Part shown: positions 28,026-36,504 of the stretch, in pieces
How the letters are laid out: each line of letters opens with the position of its first letter
How positions within the stretch are numbered: the stretch's first letter is position 1
Assembly: GCF_033096445.1 (NCBI RefSeq)
Contig: NZ_AP028155.1
Location: 1,431,880 to 1,495,879, forward strand
Length of the DNA: 64,000 bases
Source: Butyricimonas faecihominis
Lineage (GTDB): Bacteria > Bacteroidota > Bacteroidia > Bacteroidales > Marinifilaceae
Direction of reading: 5' to 3'
Program-made: the position numbers and the translations under genes
Notes under the pieces: generated by a model
Told to the model about the DNA's origin: nothing
What the model saw: the letters and a program-made list of their open reading frames with translations, nothing else
Databases searched by the model: none

Positions 28026-28802
28026 ATGGAACAAAACGAAAATCAAGACTCCATACGCGAACGGATACGTGCGTATGCCTTCGACCTCAAACTCCCTCTG
28101 GTACGACGCGACATCGACCTGCTTATACAGCAAGGACTTGATGAACGATGGAACCTGTGGATGTTCACGGCCGAACTCCTGCGTCAGGAAAAAGAAAACC
28201 GCTCGGAGAACCAGCGTCGGCATCGCATCAAAAATGCCGCGTTCCCACAGTTGCGATACCTCAACGAAATAGACACGGACGCGCTTCCGCCAGAAGCGCG
28301 GAAGGCCTTGCCAAACCTTGAGACACTTGATTTCATCAAGGAAGGGCGCAACCTTATACTATACGGGAATCCCGGTACCGGAAAGACCCATCTGGCTACA
28401 GCCTTGGGGATTGCGGCCTGTAACGCGGGATACTCCGTACTGTTCACTTCCGTGCCCAGACTGCTTACGCAGATAAGGGAATGCCGGAACGCAATGACAC
28501 TAAGGGCACTCGAGAACAAGTTCGAACGATACGACATGGTCATCTGCGACGAGTTCGGATACGTTTCTTGTGACAAGGCGGGAGCGGAGATGTTGTTCAA
28601 CCATCTGTCACTCAGAACTGACAAGAAAACAACCGTCATTACAACAAATCTCGCATTCAACAGATGGGACGAGATTATTGCAGACAAAGTACTAGTTACA
28701 GCAATGGTAGACAGGCTAACGCACAAGGCGATTCTACTGAACATGACGGGAAAATCGTACAGAATGAAAGAAACACAAGATATGATAAATAAACAAATTT
28801 AA
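28026..28802 (+). CDS. istB: IS21 transposition helper ATPase IstB
   Basis: 258 residues, DnaC-like AAA+ ATPase that regulates target choice and activates IstA. Walker A is GNPGTGKTHLATALG near 116-130, Walker B MVICDEFGYV near 175, with sensor-1 TVITTNL. It starts 21 bp after the istA stop. Appears intact, so the element may still be mobile. Confidence 0.93.
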   Translation: MEQNENQDSIRERIRAYAFDLKLPLVRRDIDLLIQQGLDERWNLWMFTAELLRQEKENRSENQRRHRIKNAAFPQLRYLNEIDTDALPPEARKALPNLETLDFIKEGRNLILYGNPGTGKTHLATALGIAACNAGYSVLFTSVPRLLTQIRECRNAMTLRALENKFERYDMVICDEFGYVSCDKAGAEMLFNHLSLRTDKKTTVITTNLAFNRWDEIIADKVLVTAMVDRLTHKAILLNMTGKSYRMKETQDMINKQI

Positions 28803-28875
28803 TTAACTTTGCAAAACCTATCGGGTGGTACACGTTTCAAATGCTACCCGGGTCCCTTTTCAAGTGTTAGCTACA

Positions 28876-30769
28876 AGATAATATAACTGCAATATTTGCT
28901 AACCTTGGATTCAACGAATTTACCAAGGACTCCTTCATCACGACTGTCATAGTTGGCGATGCCGATTTCCGAGCAAAAGTAAACGCTGCCATAGAAAACA
29001 ATTATGCCGCCAACAGTTCTGATTTTGTGGCAACACCTATAGGCAAACAAGATGAAACAGCTGATATGGTTGCCATACTCAGACCTCGTCTGCTTATCTT
29101 GTCGGCTATCGAGAACCCAGATCGATTCCAAGAACTCTACGAACGTTATAATACAAAGCTGTCGCAGTATCATTTTGTTGTATGTGAAAAGATAGACCTC
29201 GGTTATGACACTATACATAATGATGTGGAGCGTATCTATAACGATGACAACCACCTTTATTATGTAAGCTCATGGAAGCATAATCGTACCTTTACAAAGT
29301 TCTGTAGTAGATTGAAGCGACTGGTAGGTTTTGACGTGTATGATAATGTATGTGAAGACGTTCTTGATGATAGCGTTTCTGTAGAAGCGTGCATCGAAAA
29401 GTATTGCTCTTCACTTGCATACGATGAAAAGTTCCGCGCTTATCTCAGATCGTTGGATTTGACCATCAACGTTGAGCCAGAGGAAGAAGAACCTATCGAA
29501 ACAGAAAACGATTACTATAGCAATGCTACGAATGAACCAACAGATTCTGCTACTGAAGCAACTACAGAGACATCAACAGAAAATCAGCATGTTGACGATA
29601 CGAAAACTATTCGCGAGGATGACAAGCCTGGTGCACCAAATAAAGATGTAACGTCAAGACCTGTTAACGAACTTGAAGTTGGGGAAGAATCAGAGACATC
29701 ACCAAAAGAACCTATTCAAACCGCATCGCAGCAGTCAACTTCTGACTCTCGTCCACAACAGCAGTCGCAACAAACTGAATCACTAGTTGGTCAAGCAACG
29801 TCATCTACAGCAGAGGAAGAGCCAGAAAATGACCTTGGTCAGTATGACACATATGAACAGGTTGATGAAGAGGATATTGAAGACTACGATGACACAGATG
29901 AAACAGACGATGTAGAAGCTGACGTTGATGAAGATGTTGACACAACGGATAATGCCAGCACAACGTCTTCTAATACTCATATGTCTAACACGTCTCACGC
30001 TTCATCAAACAAGCCTCATAAGGATTATGATCCTGACAGTAATGGGTACATGGGATCTGTTGATAAGGACAAGAATTATCAACCTGTTGGTGACAGACCT
30101 TACAAACCTCGTACACGTAAGCATCCGAAGATTTTCACCAAAAAGGAATTAGAACGCCTTCGCTCACATGGAACGCCTCTTGAACTGGAATCATTACCAC
30201 CAACGAGGGAGGAAATAGACCTCTTAGCTCAATGTAACATCAAGCCAGAGCAGATTGCCGACACCAACTATCTTGCTCAGTTGCGTCTGTACCAGAACCT
30301 CAGAAATGAGATGCACGCAGAGCCTGAGGAAACAATGGAAGAGTTCGTGCGTAATGCGAGTGATGTAACTGTACACAAACTTAAAGATGGCAGATACATT
30401 CATGCTTGTAGTGCTGCTCGTGGCGTGATGTATATTTCTCCTTCTGTATGGAATAAGATGGTTGATGACAAGTGGAAGATTTGCGTTTATCTTGATGGAC
30501 AAGGCAAGAACTTCCATTACATTAACAACGCCGAGGAATTCCTGAAACTCGTAGAAAAAGACGATGTTGTTATCAAGATTACCGGCAAGGAGAAGGTTGA
30601 TGTAGTAAGGGCTCTTTATACAGGCATACTTGAAGATGCCAAAGGTACTGCATACACCTTGATTCGTGTGGCTGCTCGTACAAATATGGATGCCGTATTC
30701 GCTCACTATGTTGGTGCTATGGCAGAAGCGGAAGATGGTAACGATGATTACAACGATAACGACTATTGA
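28876..30769 (+). pseudogene. 5'-truncated gene encoding an acidic-linker protein; partner of the helicase-PIN gene
   Basis: The frame is open without break from 28877, the base after the IS21 end, to TGA at 30769 (about 630 codons), and it meets a stop only inside the IS. A GTG at 29027 could restart translation but lies inside the open frame. The visible part has a mixed alpha/beta region (LRPRLLILSAIENPDRFQEL), a linker of about 200 residues rich in D, E, S, T and Q, and a folded C-terminus (VTVHKLKDGRYIHACSAARG, VMYISPSVWNKMVDDKWKIC, LYTGILEDAKGTAYTLIRVA), somewhat like NO VEIN/DUF3883-type ends of sacsin-ATPase-like proteins (tentative). The missing N-terminus may have held the enzymatic domain. 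It stops 2 bp before the helicase ATG. Confidence 0.7.
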
Positions 30770-30771
30770 TT

Positions 30772-33120
30772 ATGATTGACAATATCAAACTTGCAAACTA
30801 TAAGTCATTCTTTGCTGACCAAGTGAAAGAGGCTATCGACGAGCAACAAAAGATCAATCGCTCGCAGATGCGGAACTTATTTAAGACAGGTGAATTATCG
30901 CTTGCTTATGTTGATTCCATTCAGCATGAGACAGGCATGATTATCCTCAAATGCCCTCGTCGTATGGCTCCACGCTTGAAAGTTCTGAAGGGCGTGTGCA
31001 TAATTAAGAAAGGTGCTAAGCAAGCATTAGGTGAACACGTTACGGAGTGGATCTGCCGTTGGGATGAGTTCGTTGACAATAAGGATTTTCATTCTTCTGG
31101 TTCTGACATGACTCCAATGTACTATGTTCATACTGGTGATTCCAACTATGACTATGTTGCATGCTCTGGATTCAGTTTTAAGTTGTACGATATCTTGTCA
31201 AAGGCGTTGGTTGATGGCAAAAGTCTTTCACTTATCGTCCATAATCCATTTCCTCCTGTAGAGTATTTCCGCAACCTTGCCAGCTATATGGATGCATTCT
31301 CTTCAAACGATGAATTGAACCTTGAACCGACTATAGATTATGAGGAATGGACACCCGAGGAACTCGCATTTGATGAACAGAAGCCAACAGGCATTTCTGA
31401 CACAATCATAGACACGCTCGCTAATGAACATTGTTGTATCGTACAAGGTCCTCCGGGAACTGGTAAGAGTTACACCATCGCTTCTGTGATTTCATCGTAT
31501 CTTGATGCTGGCAAAACCGTCTGCGTCACCACCATGGCGAACAAGGGTCTTATCGAGTTGATAAAGCAGAAGCCTTTGCAGAAGTATGTGAAGGAAGGTC
31601 GTGTCAGCAAGACAAATCTCTCTATTGACGAACGCAAACAGGTGTCTGGTGTAAAAGCTGCCTCTGCCGACTTGCAGGTTCCTGGTGGCGAAATGCTCTG
31701 TGCGACAAACTATCAGTTGTCAAGTGTTTTTAGCGAAAAGAAGATGACTCTGTATGGTTTGCCACAATACGATTTGGTAGTCATAGAAGAAGCTTCTCAG
31801 GCTTTTCTCACGGCTATAGTTGCGTTTAAGCAGTTGGGGATTGATTGCCTAATTGTAGGTGATCCTATGCAGTTGCCACCTATCGTGAAACTTAACAATC
31901 CACAATATAATTCGTGGAATGTGGCAACACAAGTTGAAGGATTGAAGTCTATGGTGCTGGGGACATCGATAAAATCTTATCGTATAGTAACCACTTTCCG
32001 TCTCACGAGTCGATCAGCCTCCCTTACAAAATGCTTTTACGGAAATCGTTTTGTGTCTGTGAAGCAAGACTATTTAGATTTTACCAAAGCGAATAGTGTC
32101 TTATTTCCACAAGATGGCGGTGTACTTTACCATTGTACACTAGATGTCCGCAATGGAGTTTATTCAGATAAAGCAGATGCTATTATACGAGATGTGATTG
32201 AAAAGCTGGAAAAATTTTACCCTGATCGTTCTTTAGCTATCATAACACCTTTTAGAGATTCTGTAAAGGAACTGCAGAAACGTTTCTGTACGTCTGACCT
32301 TGAACTGGATATAACTATCGAAACGATAGATAGAATCCAAGGTATGACTGTTGATTATGCTATTCTATACATTCCTGGAAGGAATCCGGGTTTCGCACTA
32401 GAAGATCGACGTTTTAATGTAGCAACAAGCCGTTCGCTTAGTACGACTCTCATTATTTCAGATATGCCTCTTAACGAATTTCACACTGTATCACCTACAG
32501 TATTACAGTTTATAGATAATTGTGATAAGTTTGATGGTAAAACAAATGTATGGAGAACTAATTTGCAAGAGTCAGAATCATCAGCCCCTATAGTCCAACC
32601 TATATCTGAAGAAAAAACAGTATCAACGGTCTCCTCCACAATAGGGTTGAGAGTTGTAGGTAAAATTGACCTTTCTCAATTTGAACGGAAAAAGAAGGAA
32701 TTAAGTATAACAAAGAAAAACTATTATATCATTGATACTAATGTTTTTGTGGACTATCCCGATATTATTTCTAAGATTGACAGAAAGTATCCTATCATCT
32801 TGTCTGCAAAGATGACGGATGAGCTCGATAAGATGAAAATCAAATTAACTGAAGAACGAAGACAAAACGCGGAGAAGGCTTTACGTAATCTTAATAATGA
32901 GTCACAGCATGAGATTTTATACGAGTTCGCAGATACTTCTTTATTGCCAGATGACTTTGATAAACGTTCACCTGACAATATGATATTATCAGTCGCATTA
33001 AAGTATAAAGAACAGAATCCAATTATGCTTACATCAGACAATGGGCTACAACTTAAGTCTAAGCTATTGGGTATAACTACAATCTCGCTTAAGAAATTTC
33101 TAAAAAATAATTTACGCTAA
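30772..33120 (+). CDS. Upf1-like SF1 helicase fused to a C-terminal PIN nuclease domain
   Basis: About 782 residues from ATG 30772 (a TTG at 30766 is possible). N-terminal 200 residues: beta-rich with no family recognised. Helicase core: Walker A QGPPGTGKSYT near 225-235, Walker B VVIEEASQA, motif III VGDPMQLPPI, motif V ETIDRIQGMTVDYAI, and motif VI RFNVATSRS (the family usually has NVALTRA). From about residue 650 a PIN-type RNase domain: IDTNVFVDYPD, TDELDKM, SPDNMILSVAL and TSDNGLQ supply the usual four acidic residues. ATP-driven translocation on RNA or DNA plus nuclease is expected. Encoded with the truncated upstream gene. Confidence 0.85.
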   Translation: MIDNIKLANYKSFFADQVKEAIDEQQKINRSQMRNLFKTGELSLAYVDSIQHETGMIILKCPRRMAPRLKVLKGVCIIKKGAKQALGEHVTEWICRWDEFVDNKDFHSSGSDMTPMYYVHTGDSNYDYVACSGFSFKLYDILSKALVDGKSLSLIVHNPFPPVEYFRNLASYMDAFSSNDELNLEPTIDYEEWTPEELAFDEQKPTGISDTIIDTLANEHCCIVQGPPGTGKSYTIASVISSYLDAGKTVCVTTMANKGLIELIKQKPLQKYVKEGRVSKTNLSIDERKQVSGVKAASADLQVPGGEMLCATNYQLSSVFSEKKMTLYGLPQYDLVVIEEASQAFLTAIVAFKQLGIDCLIVGDPMQLPPIVKLNNPQYNSWNVATQVEGLKSMVLGTSIKSYRIVTTFRLTSRSASLTKCFYGNRFVSVKQDYLDFTKANSVLFPQDGGVLYHCTLDVRNGVYSDKADAIIRDVIEKLEKFYPDRSLAIITPFRDSVKELQKRFCTSDLELDITIETIDRIQGMTVDYAILYIPGRNPGFALEDRRFNVATSRSLSTTLIISDMPLNEFHTVSPTVLQFIDNCDKFDGKTNVWRTNLQESESSAPIVQPISEEKTVSTVSSTIGLRVVGKIDLSQFERKKKELSITKKNYYIIDTNVFVDYPDIISKIDRKYPIILSAKMTDELDKMKIKLTEERRQNAEKALRNLNNESQHEILYEFADTSLLPDDFDKRSPDNMILSVALKYKEQNPIMLTSDNGLQLKSKLLGITTISLKKFLKNNLR

Positions 33121-33207
33121 GTATAGAAAGCGACATTGATTTCTTATTCTGTAAGCCATCTGCATCTTTCATGTGGGTGGCTTTCTGTTTCTATACATTT
33201 TTATCTT
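33120..33207 (+). terminator. Nested hairpin after the helicase-PIN gene
   Basis: GTATAGAAA near 33121 pairs with TTTCTATAC near 33200; inside, AAGCCA pairs with TGGCTT. A short T-rich run (ATTTTTATC) follows. This is consistent with an imperfect terminator. Confidence 0.5.
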
Positions 33208-33284
33208 CACAACCTTATGATTCGATGATGATTCCCTTATGTCGAGAGGCATAAACGAAAAAATCTAATAATGGAATTTGTCAT

Positions 33285-33311
33285 TATATGCACTGATAAT
33301 CAGTGCATATA
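33285..33311. promoter_or_regulatory. 27-bp palindrome, possible operator
   Basis: TATATGCACTGAT and ATCAGTGCATATA are 13-bp arms around a single base. It lies 108 bp before the HTH gene. Short repeats ATTTG(T/C)CAT occur near 33276, 33351 and 33382, two of them between the palindrome and the gene start. Either a regulator site or part of a replication or excision site. Confidence 0.5.
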
Positions 33312-33418
33312 GTTTATGATTCTTATGACCTGCTGATGTTTCTTTATGTGATATTTGCCATCCATAAATCAGTATTGAAATTTGCCATTACTTTGCAGCA
33401 AAATCAACTAATAACGAT

Positions 33419-33778
33419 ATGGAAGACATGAACATTACATTTGAAGATTTGCCTAAGGCAATGTCATGGATGATGGACAAACTCAATAAACTTGATTCCA
33501 AGATTGACAGTCTGAACAACATCCCACAAGTACGGCCTGTCGACCAGTGGATGAACCTGAAAGAACTGTGCGAATACCTACCCAGCCATCCGGCGGAACA
33601 GACCGTTTACGGATGGACGAGTTGCCACCAGATTCCGTTTCATAAGAGAGGGAAGCGTATCATGTTTCTCAAATCGGAGATTGACGCATGGCTTCATGAC
33701 GGCAAACGGAAATCGCAGAAGGAACTGGCGGATGAAGCCGCCCAATTCATAAAGTCAAAAAGAAATACCAGGTTCTAA
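33419..33778 (+). CDS. HTH DNA-binding protein of mobile-element type
   Basis: 119 residues. The N-terminal half is a helical coiled segment (MSWMMDKLNKLDSKIDSL); the C-terminal half is a winged HTH/excisionase-like domain (MNLKELCEYLPSHPAEQTVYGWTSCHQIPFHKRGKRIMF, then LKSEIDAWL). This arrangement is common in Bacteroides mobilizable elements, directly upstream of a DUF3987 gene as here. The stop TAA shares its last A with the next ATG. Confidence 0.75.
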   Translation: MEDMNITFEDLPKAMSWMMDKLNKLDSKIDSLNNIPQVRPVDQWMNLKELCEYLPSHPAEQTVYGWTSCHQIPFHKRGKRIMFLKSEIDAWLHDGKRKSQKELADEAAQFIKSKRNTRF

Positions 33779-35151
33779 TGGATTCAACCAATTTATGCAA
33801 TGCACTCAGAATGGAATTTGAAGGGGTCTTTGAAAGCAAGATTCCTTTGGATGCTTTTCCTGCCAAAATTCAAGATATGATATTGGCTTTAGCACGGCAA
33901 GAAAATTATTCCATTGAGTACATGATGGCTTCTCTTTTGGTGGCAGTGTCAACCGCTATTGGCAACGCTGTCAATATCCGTATTCGTGGTGGATGGATTA
34001 GTAATCCTGCCCTCTATATGATATTGGTAGGTCGTCCCGGAATGGGCAAAACCCCACCTTTGGATTTCGCATTCCGCCCTATCCGAAAGCATGATGCAAA
34101 AATCATCAAGCAATTCAAATTGGATATGGAGCATTATAATAGCTTGATTGAAAACAACAAGGTCAAAAAAGACAAATCCTCTTCACTGCCGGACAAACCT
34201 GTTTTACGAAGAATCATCATATCCGATTTTACACCGGAGGCTTTAATGCGTGCGCTGGATGACAATCAGCGAGGTGTCGTGGTATATGTGGATGAAATAA
34301 TGGGAATGTTTAATGCCGTGAATCAATATAGCAAAGGGCAACTCATTGAACAGTTATTGACTGCATTCAGCGGAAAGCCATTGGATGTTTCAAGGTGCAG
34401 CATCCCTGTACCTATTCATATAGAGCATCCTTTTATAAATATTGTCGGCACGATGCAAACGACACGTATGCACGAACTAATAGAGAAAGGATATAAAGAC
34501 AATGGGCTGATAGACAGAATAATTTTTGTTTATCCATCGTCTCAGGAAATTTCAGATTGGGGCTTGGATGAAGATTCTTCCGTATCAACTTTTGGTAAAT
34601 ACTCATCTATGTGGGATTCTATTATAAATAAGGTGATTAGTTTGCCATTTACAGAGAATGAAGATGACAGAGCCATACATAATGTACTGGAATTTTCTTC
34701 GGAAGCCAAAGCCTATTTTACAAACTGGCGCAATAATGCGATTCGGGCTGTTAATCAAATCCAAGATGATGGATTGGTGGATAGCAGAGTGATTAAGGCT
34801 CCCATGATTACGGCTCGTTTGGCTTTAGTCTTGCAGATTCTTCGCTGGGCTTGCAATGAAGCACACAAGGATTTTGTGGATATTGACTCAACCAAATCAG
34901 CTATTGCATTGAGTGAATACTTTGAGAACTGTTATACCAACATTCAAAGATATATGCTGAGAGAGAGCGTTGAACCACAAAAGAGAGAATTGCTTGATTG
35001 CCTTTCCGCAACTTTCACTACTGCCGATGCTATTCAAGCCGGAAAAGAAGTAGGGTTGTCGGAAAGGTCGGTGATGTACTCTTTGGTTAATCTTGCCACG
35101 AATAAGATTATCAAGAAGGTAAAGCGAGGTGAATATGAGAAACTGCAATAA
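33778..35151 (+). CDS. DUF3987 P-loop protein
   Basis: 457 residues. The N-terminal part QDMILALARQENYSIEYMMASLLVAVSTAIGN matches the DUF3987 opening. The P-loop is VGRPGMGKTPPLDF near residues 83-96; a Walker B-like YVDEIMGMF follows near 175. The C-terminus ends in a winged-helix-like part (VGLSERSVMYSLVNLATNKIIKKV). Proteins of this type occur beside primase-like genes on mobilizable elements and are thought to act in replication of the excised form; not proven. Translationally coupled with the preceding gene. Confidence 0.8.
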   Translation: MDSTNLCNALRMEFEGVFESKIPLDAFPAKIQDMILALARQENYSIEYMMASLLVAVSTAIGNAVNIRIRGGWISNPALYMILVGRPGMGKTPPLDFAFRPIRKHDAKIIKQFKLDMEHYNSLIENNKVKKDKSSSLPDKPVLRRIIISDFTPEALMRALDDNQRGVVVYVDEIMGMFNAVNQYSKGQLIEQLLTAFSGKPLDVSRCSIPVPIHIEHPFINIVGTMQTTRMHELIEKGYKDNGLIDRIIFVYPSSQEISDWGLDEDSSVSTFGKYSSMWDSIINKVISLPFTENEDDRAIHNVLEFSSEAKAYFTNWRNNAIRAVNQIQDDGLVDSRVIKAPMITARLALVLQILRWACNEAHKDFVDIDSTKSAIALSEYFENCYTNIQRYMLRESVEPQKRELLDCLSATFTTADAIQAGKEVGLSERSVMYSLVNLATNKIIKKVKRGEYEKLQ

Positions 35152-35257
35152 ACGACACCTTTTGCAGTTTGCAGTTGTTGCAGTTTGCACTTTGCGCTTA
35201 CATAGGATTTCTGCAAAACTGCAATAAGTGCAAGTTGCATGGACTGCAATAACAAAA
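35143..35257. repeat. Cluster of TGCAGTT/AACTGCA repeats
   Basis: Between the end of the DUF3987 gene and the DUF6371 start, the heptamer AACTGCA or its complement TGCAGTT occurs five to six times, in opposing orientation on the two sides (TTTTGCAGTTTGCAGTTGTT on the left, CTGCAAAACTGCAATAAG on the right). This could be an iteron-like origin, a regulator-binding cluster or an RNA hairpin. Confidence 0.6.
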
Positions 35258-35266
35258 CAAAGAAGT

Positions 35267-36292
35267 ATGGCTGAATATAGATTTTCTCTTCAAAAATATA
35301 AGCGTGGTTCAAAATTTTCATGCCCGAAGTGTGGAAAGAAGCAATGCTTTGTCAAGTACATAGATAGTCAAGGAGAAATAACTTTTCCTGATTATGTAGG
35401 CAGATGCGACCATGAACAATCTTGTCAATACCATTACACTCCATCAGATTATTTTCATGATAACCCAATGGTGATGGATTACAAAAAGGATGATTTCGTT
35501 GAAGTCGACAAGCCTAAGTCTCATTTGCCATCTCCTACCTCTTTTGTTGACAATGAACTAATGGAACGTACTCTTACCAACTATGGCATGAATCCATTGT
35601 ACATTTACCTATCCGGAGTATTGGGCAAAGACGAGACTTCCCGGATATTCCAACTGTATCATGTTGGTACATCAAAGAAGTGGGGCGGTTCTACCGTCTA
35701 TTGGCAAATTGATTGGCAGGGTAATGTACGAACAGGAAAAATAATGTTGTATGATTCAAAAACAGGACATCGGATAAAAGAGCCAAGAAGTTATATAAGT
35801 TGGGTACATACGGAACTAAATTTCCAAAATTACCATTTGAAGCAATGTCTGTTTGGCGAACATCTGTTGTCTGATAATCCGATCAAACCAGTAGCTATTG
35901 TGGAAAGCGAAAAATCCGCTTTGGTAGCGACCCATTATATGCCGGAGTTTATATGGTTGGCTACCGGTGGAATGCACGGATGTTTCAAGCCTGATGTGAT
36001 AAGTATTTTGAAAGGAAGGCCAGTTATGCTATGCCCAGACTTGGGAGCAAAAGAAGTTTGGCAAACCAAAATGCCTTTGCTTACTTCCGTATGTTCCAAA
36101 GTTGTATTGAGTGATAGTCTGGAACAATGCGCTACAGATGAACAACGAAAAAAAGGATTGGACATTGCAGATTTCCTTCTGATGAAAGATACTCCGCAAA
36201 TAATACTCTCCAAAATGATACAACGTAATCCGGCTTTGCAGATGCTCATTGATGAATTGAAATTGGAGTTAGTGGATGTAGAACAGATGTAA
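35267..36292 (+). CDS. DUF6371 primase-like protein
   Basis: 341 residues from ATG 35267 (an upstream in-frame ATG at 35228 lies in the repeat cluster). N-terminal zinc ribbon, CPKCGKKQCF and a later CDHEQSCQYHY, like CHC2 primase fingers. The C-terminal half resembles a TOPRIM fold (VAIVESEKSALVATHYMP, ATGGMHGCF, GRPVMLCPDLG). This combination is the DUF6371 family found with MobV relaxases. It may act as a primase for the single-stranded transferred strand (inference). Confidence 0.75.
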   Translation: MAEYRFSLQKYKRGSKFSCPKCGKKQCFVKYIDSQGEITFPDYVGRCDHEQSCQYHYTPSDYFHDNPMVMDYKKDDFVEVDKPKSHLPSPTSFVDNELMERTLTNYGMNPLYIYLSGVLGKDETSRIFQLYHVGTSKKWGGSTVYWQIDWQGNVRTGKIMLYDSKTGHRIKEPRSYISWVHTELNFQNYHLKQCLFGEHLLSDNPIKPVAIVESEKSALVATHYMPEFIWLATGGMHGCFKPDVISILKGRPVMLCPDLGAKEVWQTKMPLLTSVCSKVVLSDSLEQCATDEQRKKGLDIADFLLMKDTPQIILSKMIQRNPALQMLIDELKLELVDVEQM

Positions 36293-36331
36293 TAAAAAGA
36301 TGAATAGGACAGCTCGCTGTCTTTGGGAAAG

Positions 36332-36468
36332 GGTTTGTAAAATCCCGTAGCTTATTAGGGCATTTTCACCGCTTTCACTCTCCTAGTGGCAGTAAAAAAG
36401 CCCATAAGCGGAGGGATACCCTCTCGACACCCGGATGCCTGTGGCACAAAAGGCGGGATTTTACAACC
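36332..36468. other. oriT-like region: nested inverted repeats before the relaxase
   Basis: GGTTTGTAAAATCCCG (36332-36347) faces CGGGATTTTACAACC (36454-36468), and inside these GCTTAT-TAGGGC (36350-36361) faces GCCCATAAGC (36400-36409). The block lies between the primase-like gene and mobV, exactly where MobV family nick sites are normally found. The nick position cannot be assigned by eye. Confidence 0.55.
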
Positions 36469-36504
36469 AAAGAATCAGTGTATAACAATAAAAGGAAATA
36501 AGAT

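Larger units (their letters stand above)
26269..28875 (+). mobile_element. IS21-family insertion sequence
   Basis: About 2.6 kb bounded by TGTAGCTAACACTTGAAAAG (plus GGGACCCGG) on the left and its exact complement ending GTGTTAGCTACA on the right; 28 bases match. It carries istA and istB in the usual order. Its base composition is clearly richer in G/C than the DNA on both sides. No matching 4-8 bp duplication is found in the flanks (TAGGTAAATA before, AGATAATATA after), so adjacent DNA has probably been lost. Confidence 0.92.

Noticed and set aside
28876-33120. Naming the helicase pair as Mokosh or Gabija
   Set aside because: There is no PLD domain or TOPRIM/UvrD pairing as in those systems; the nuclease here is PIN-like, so only a loose analogy is justified.
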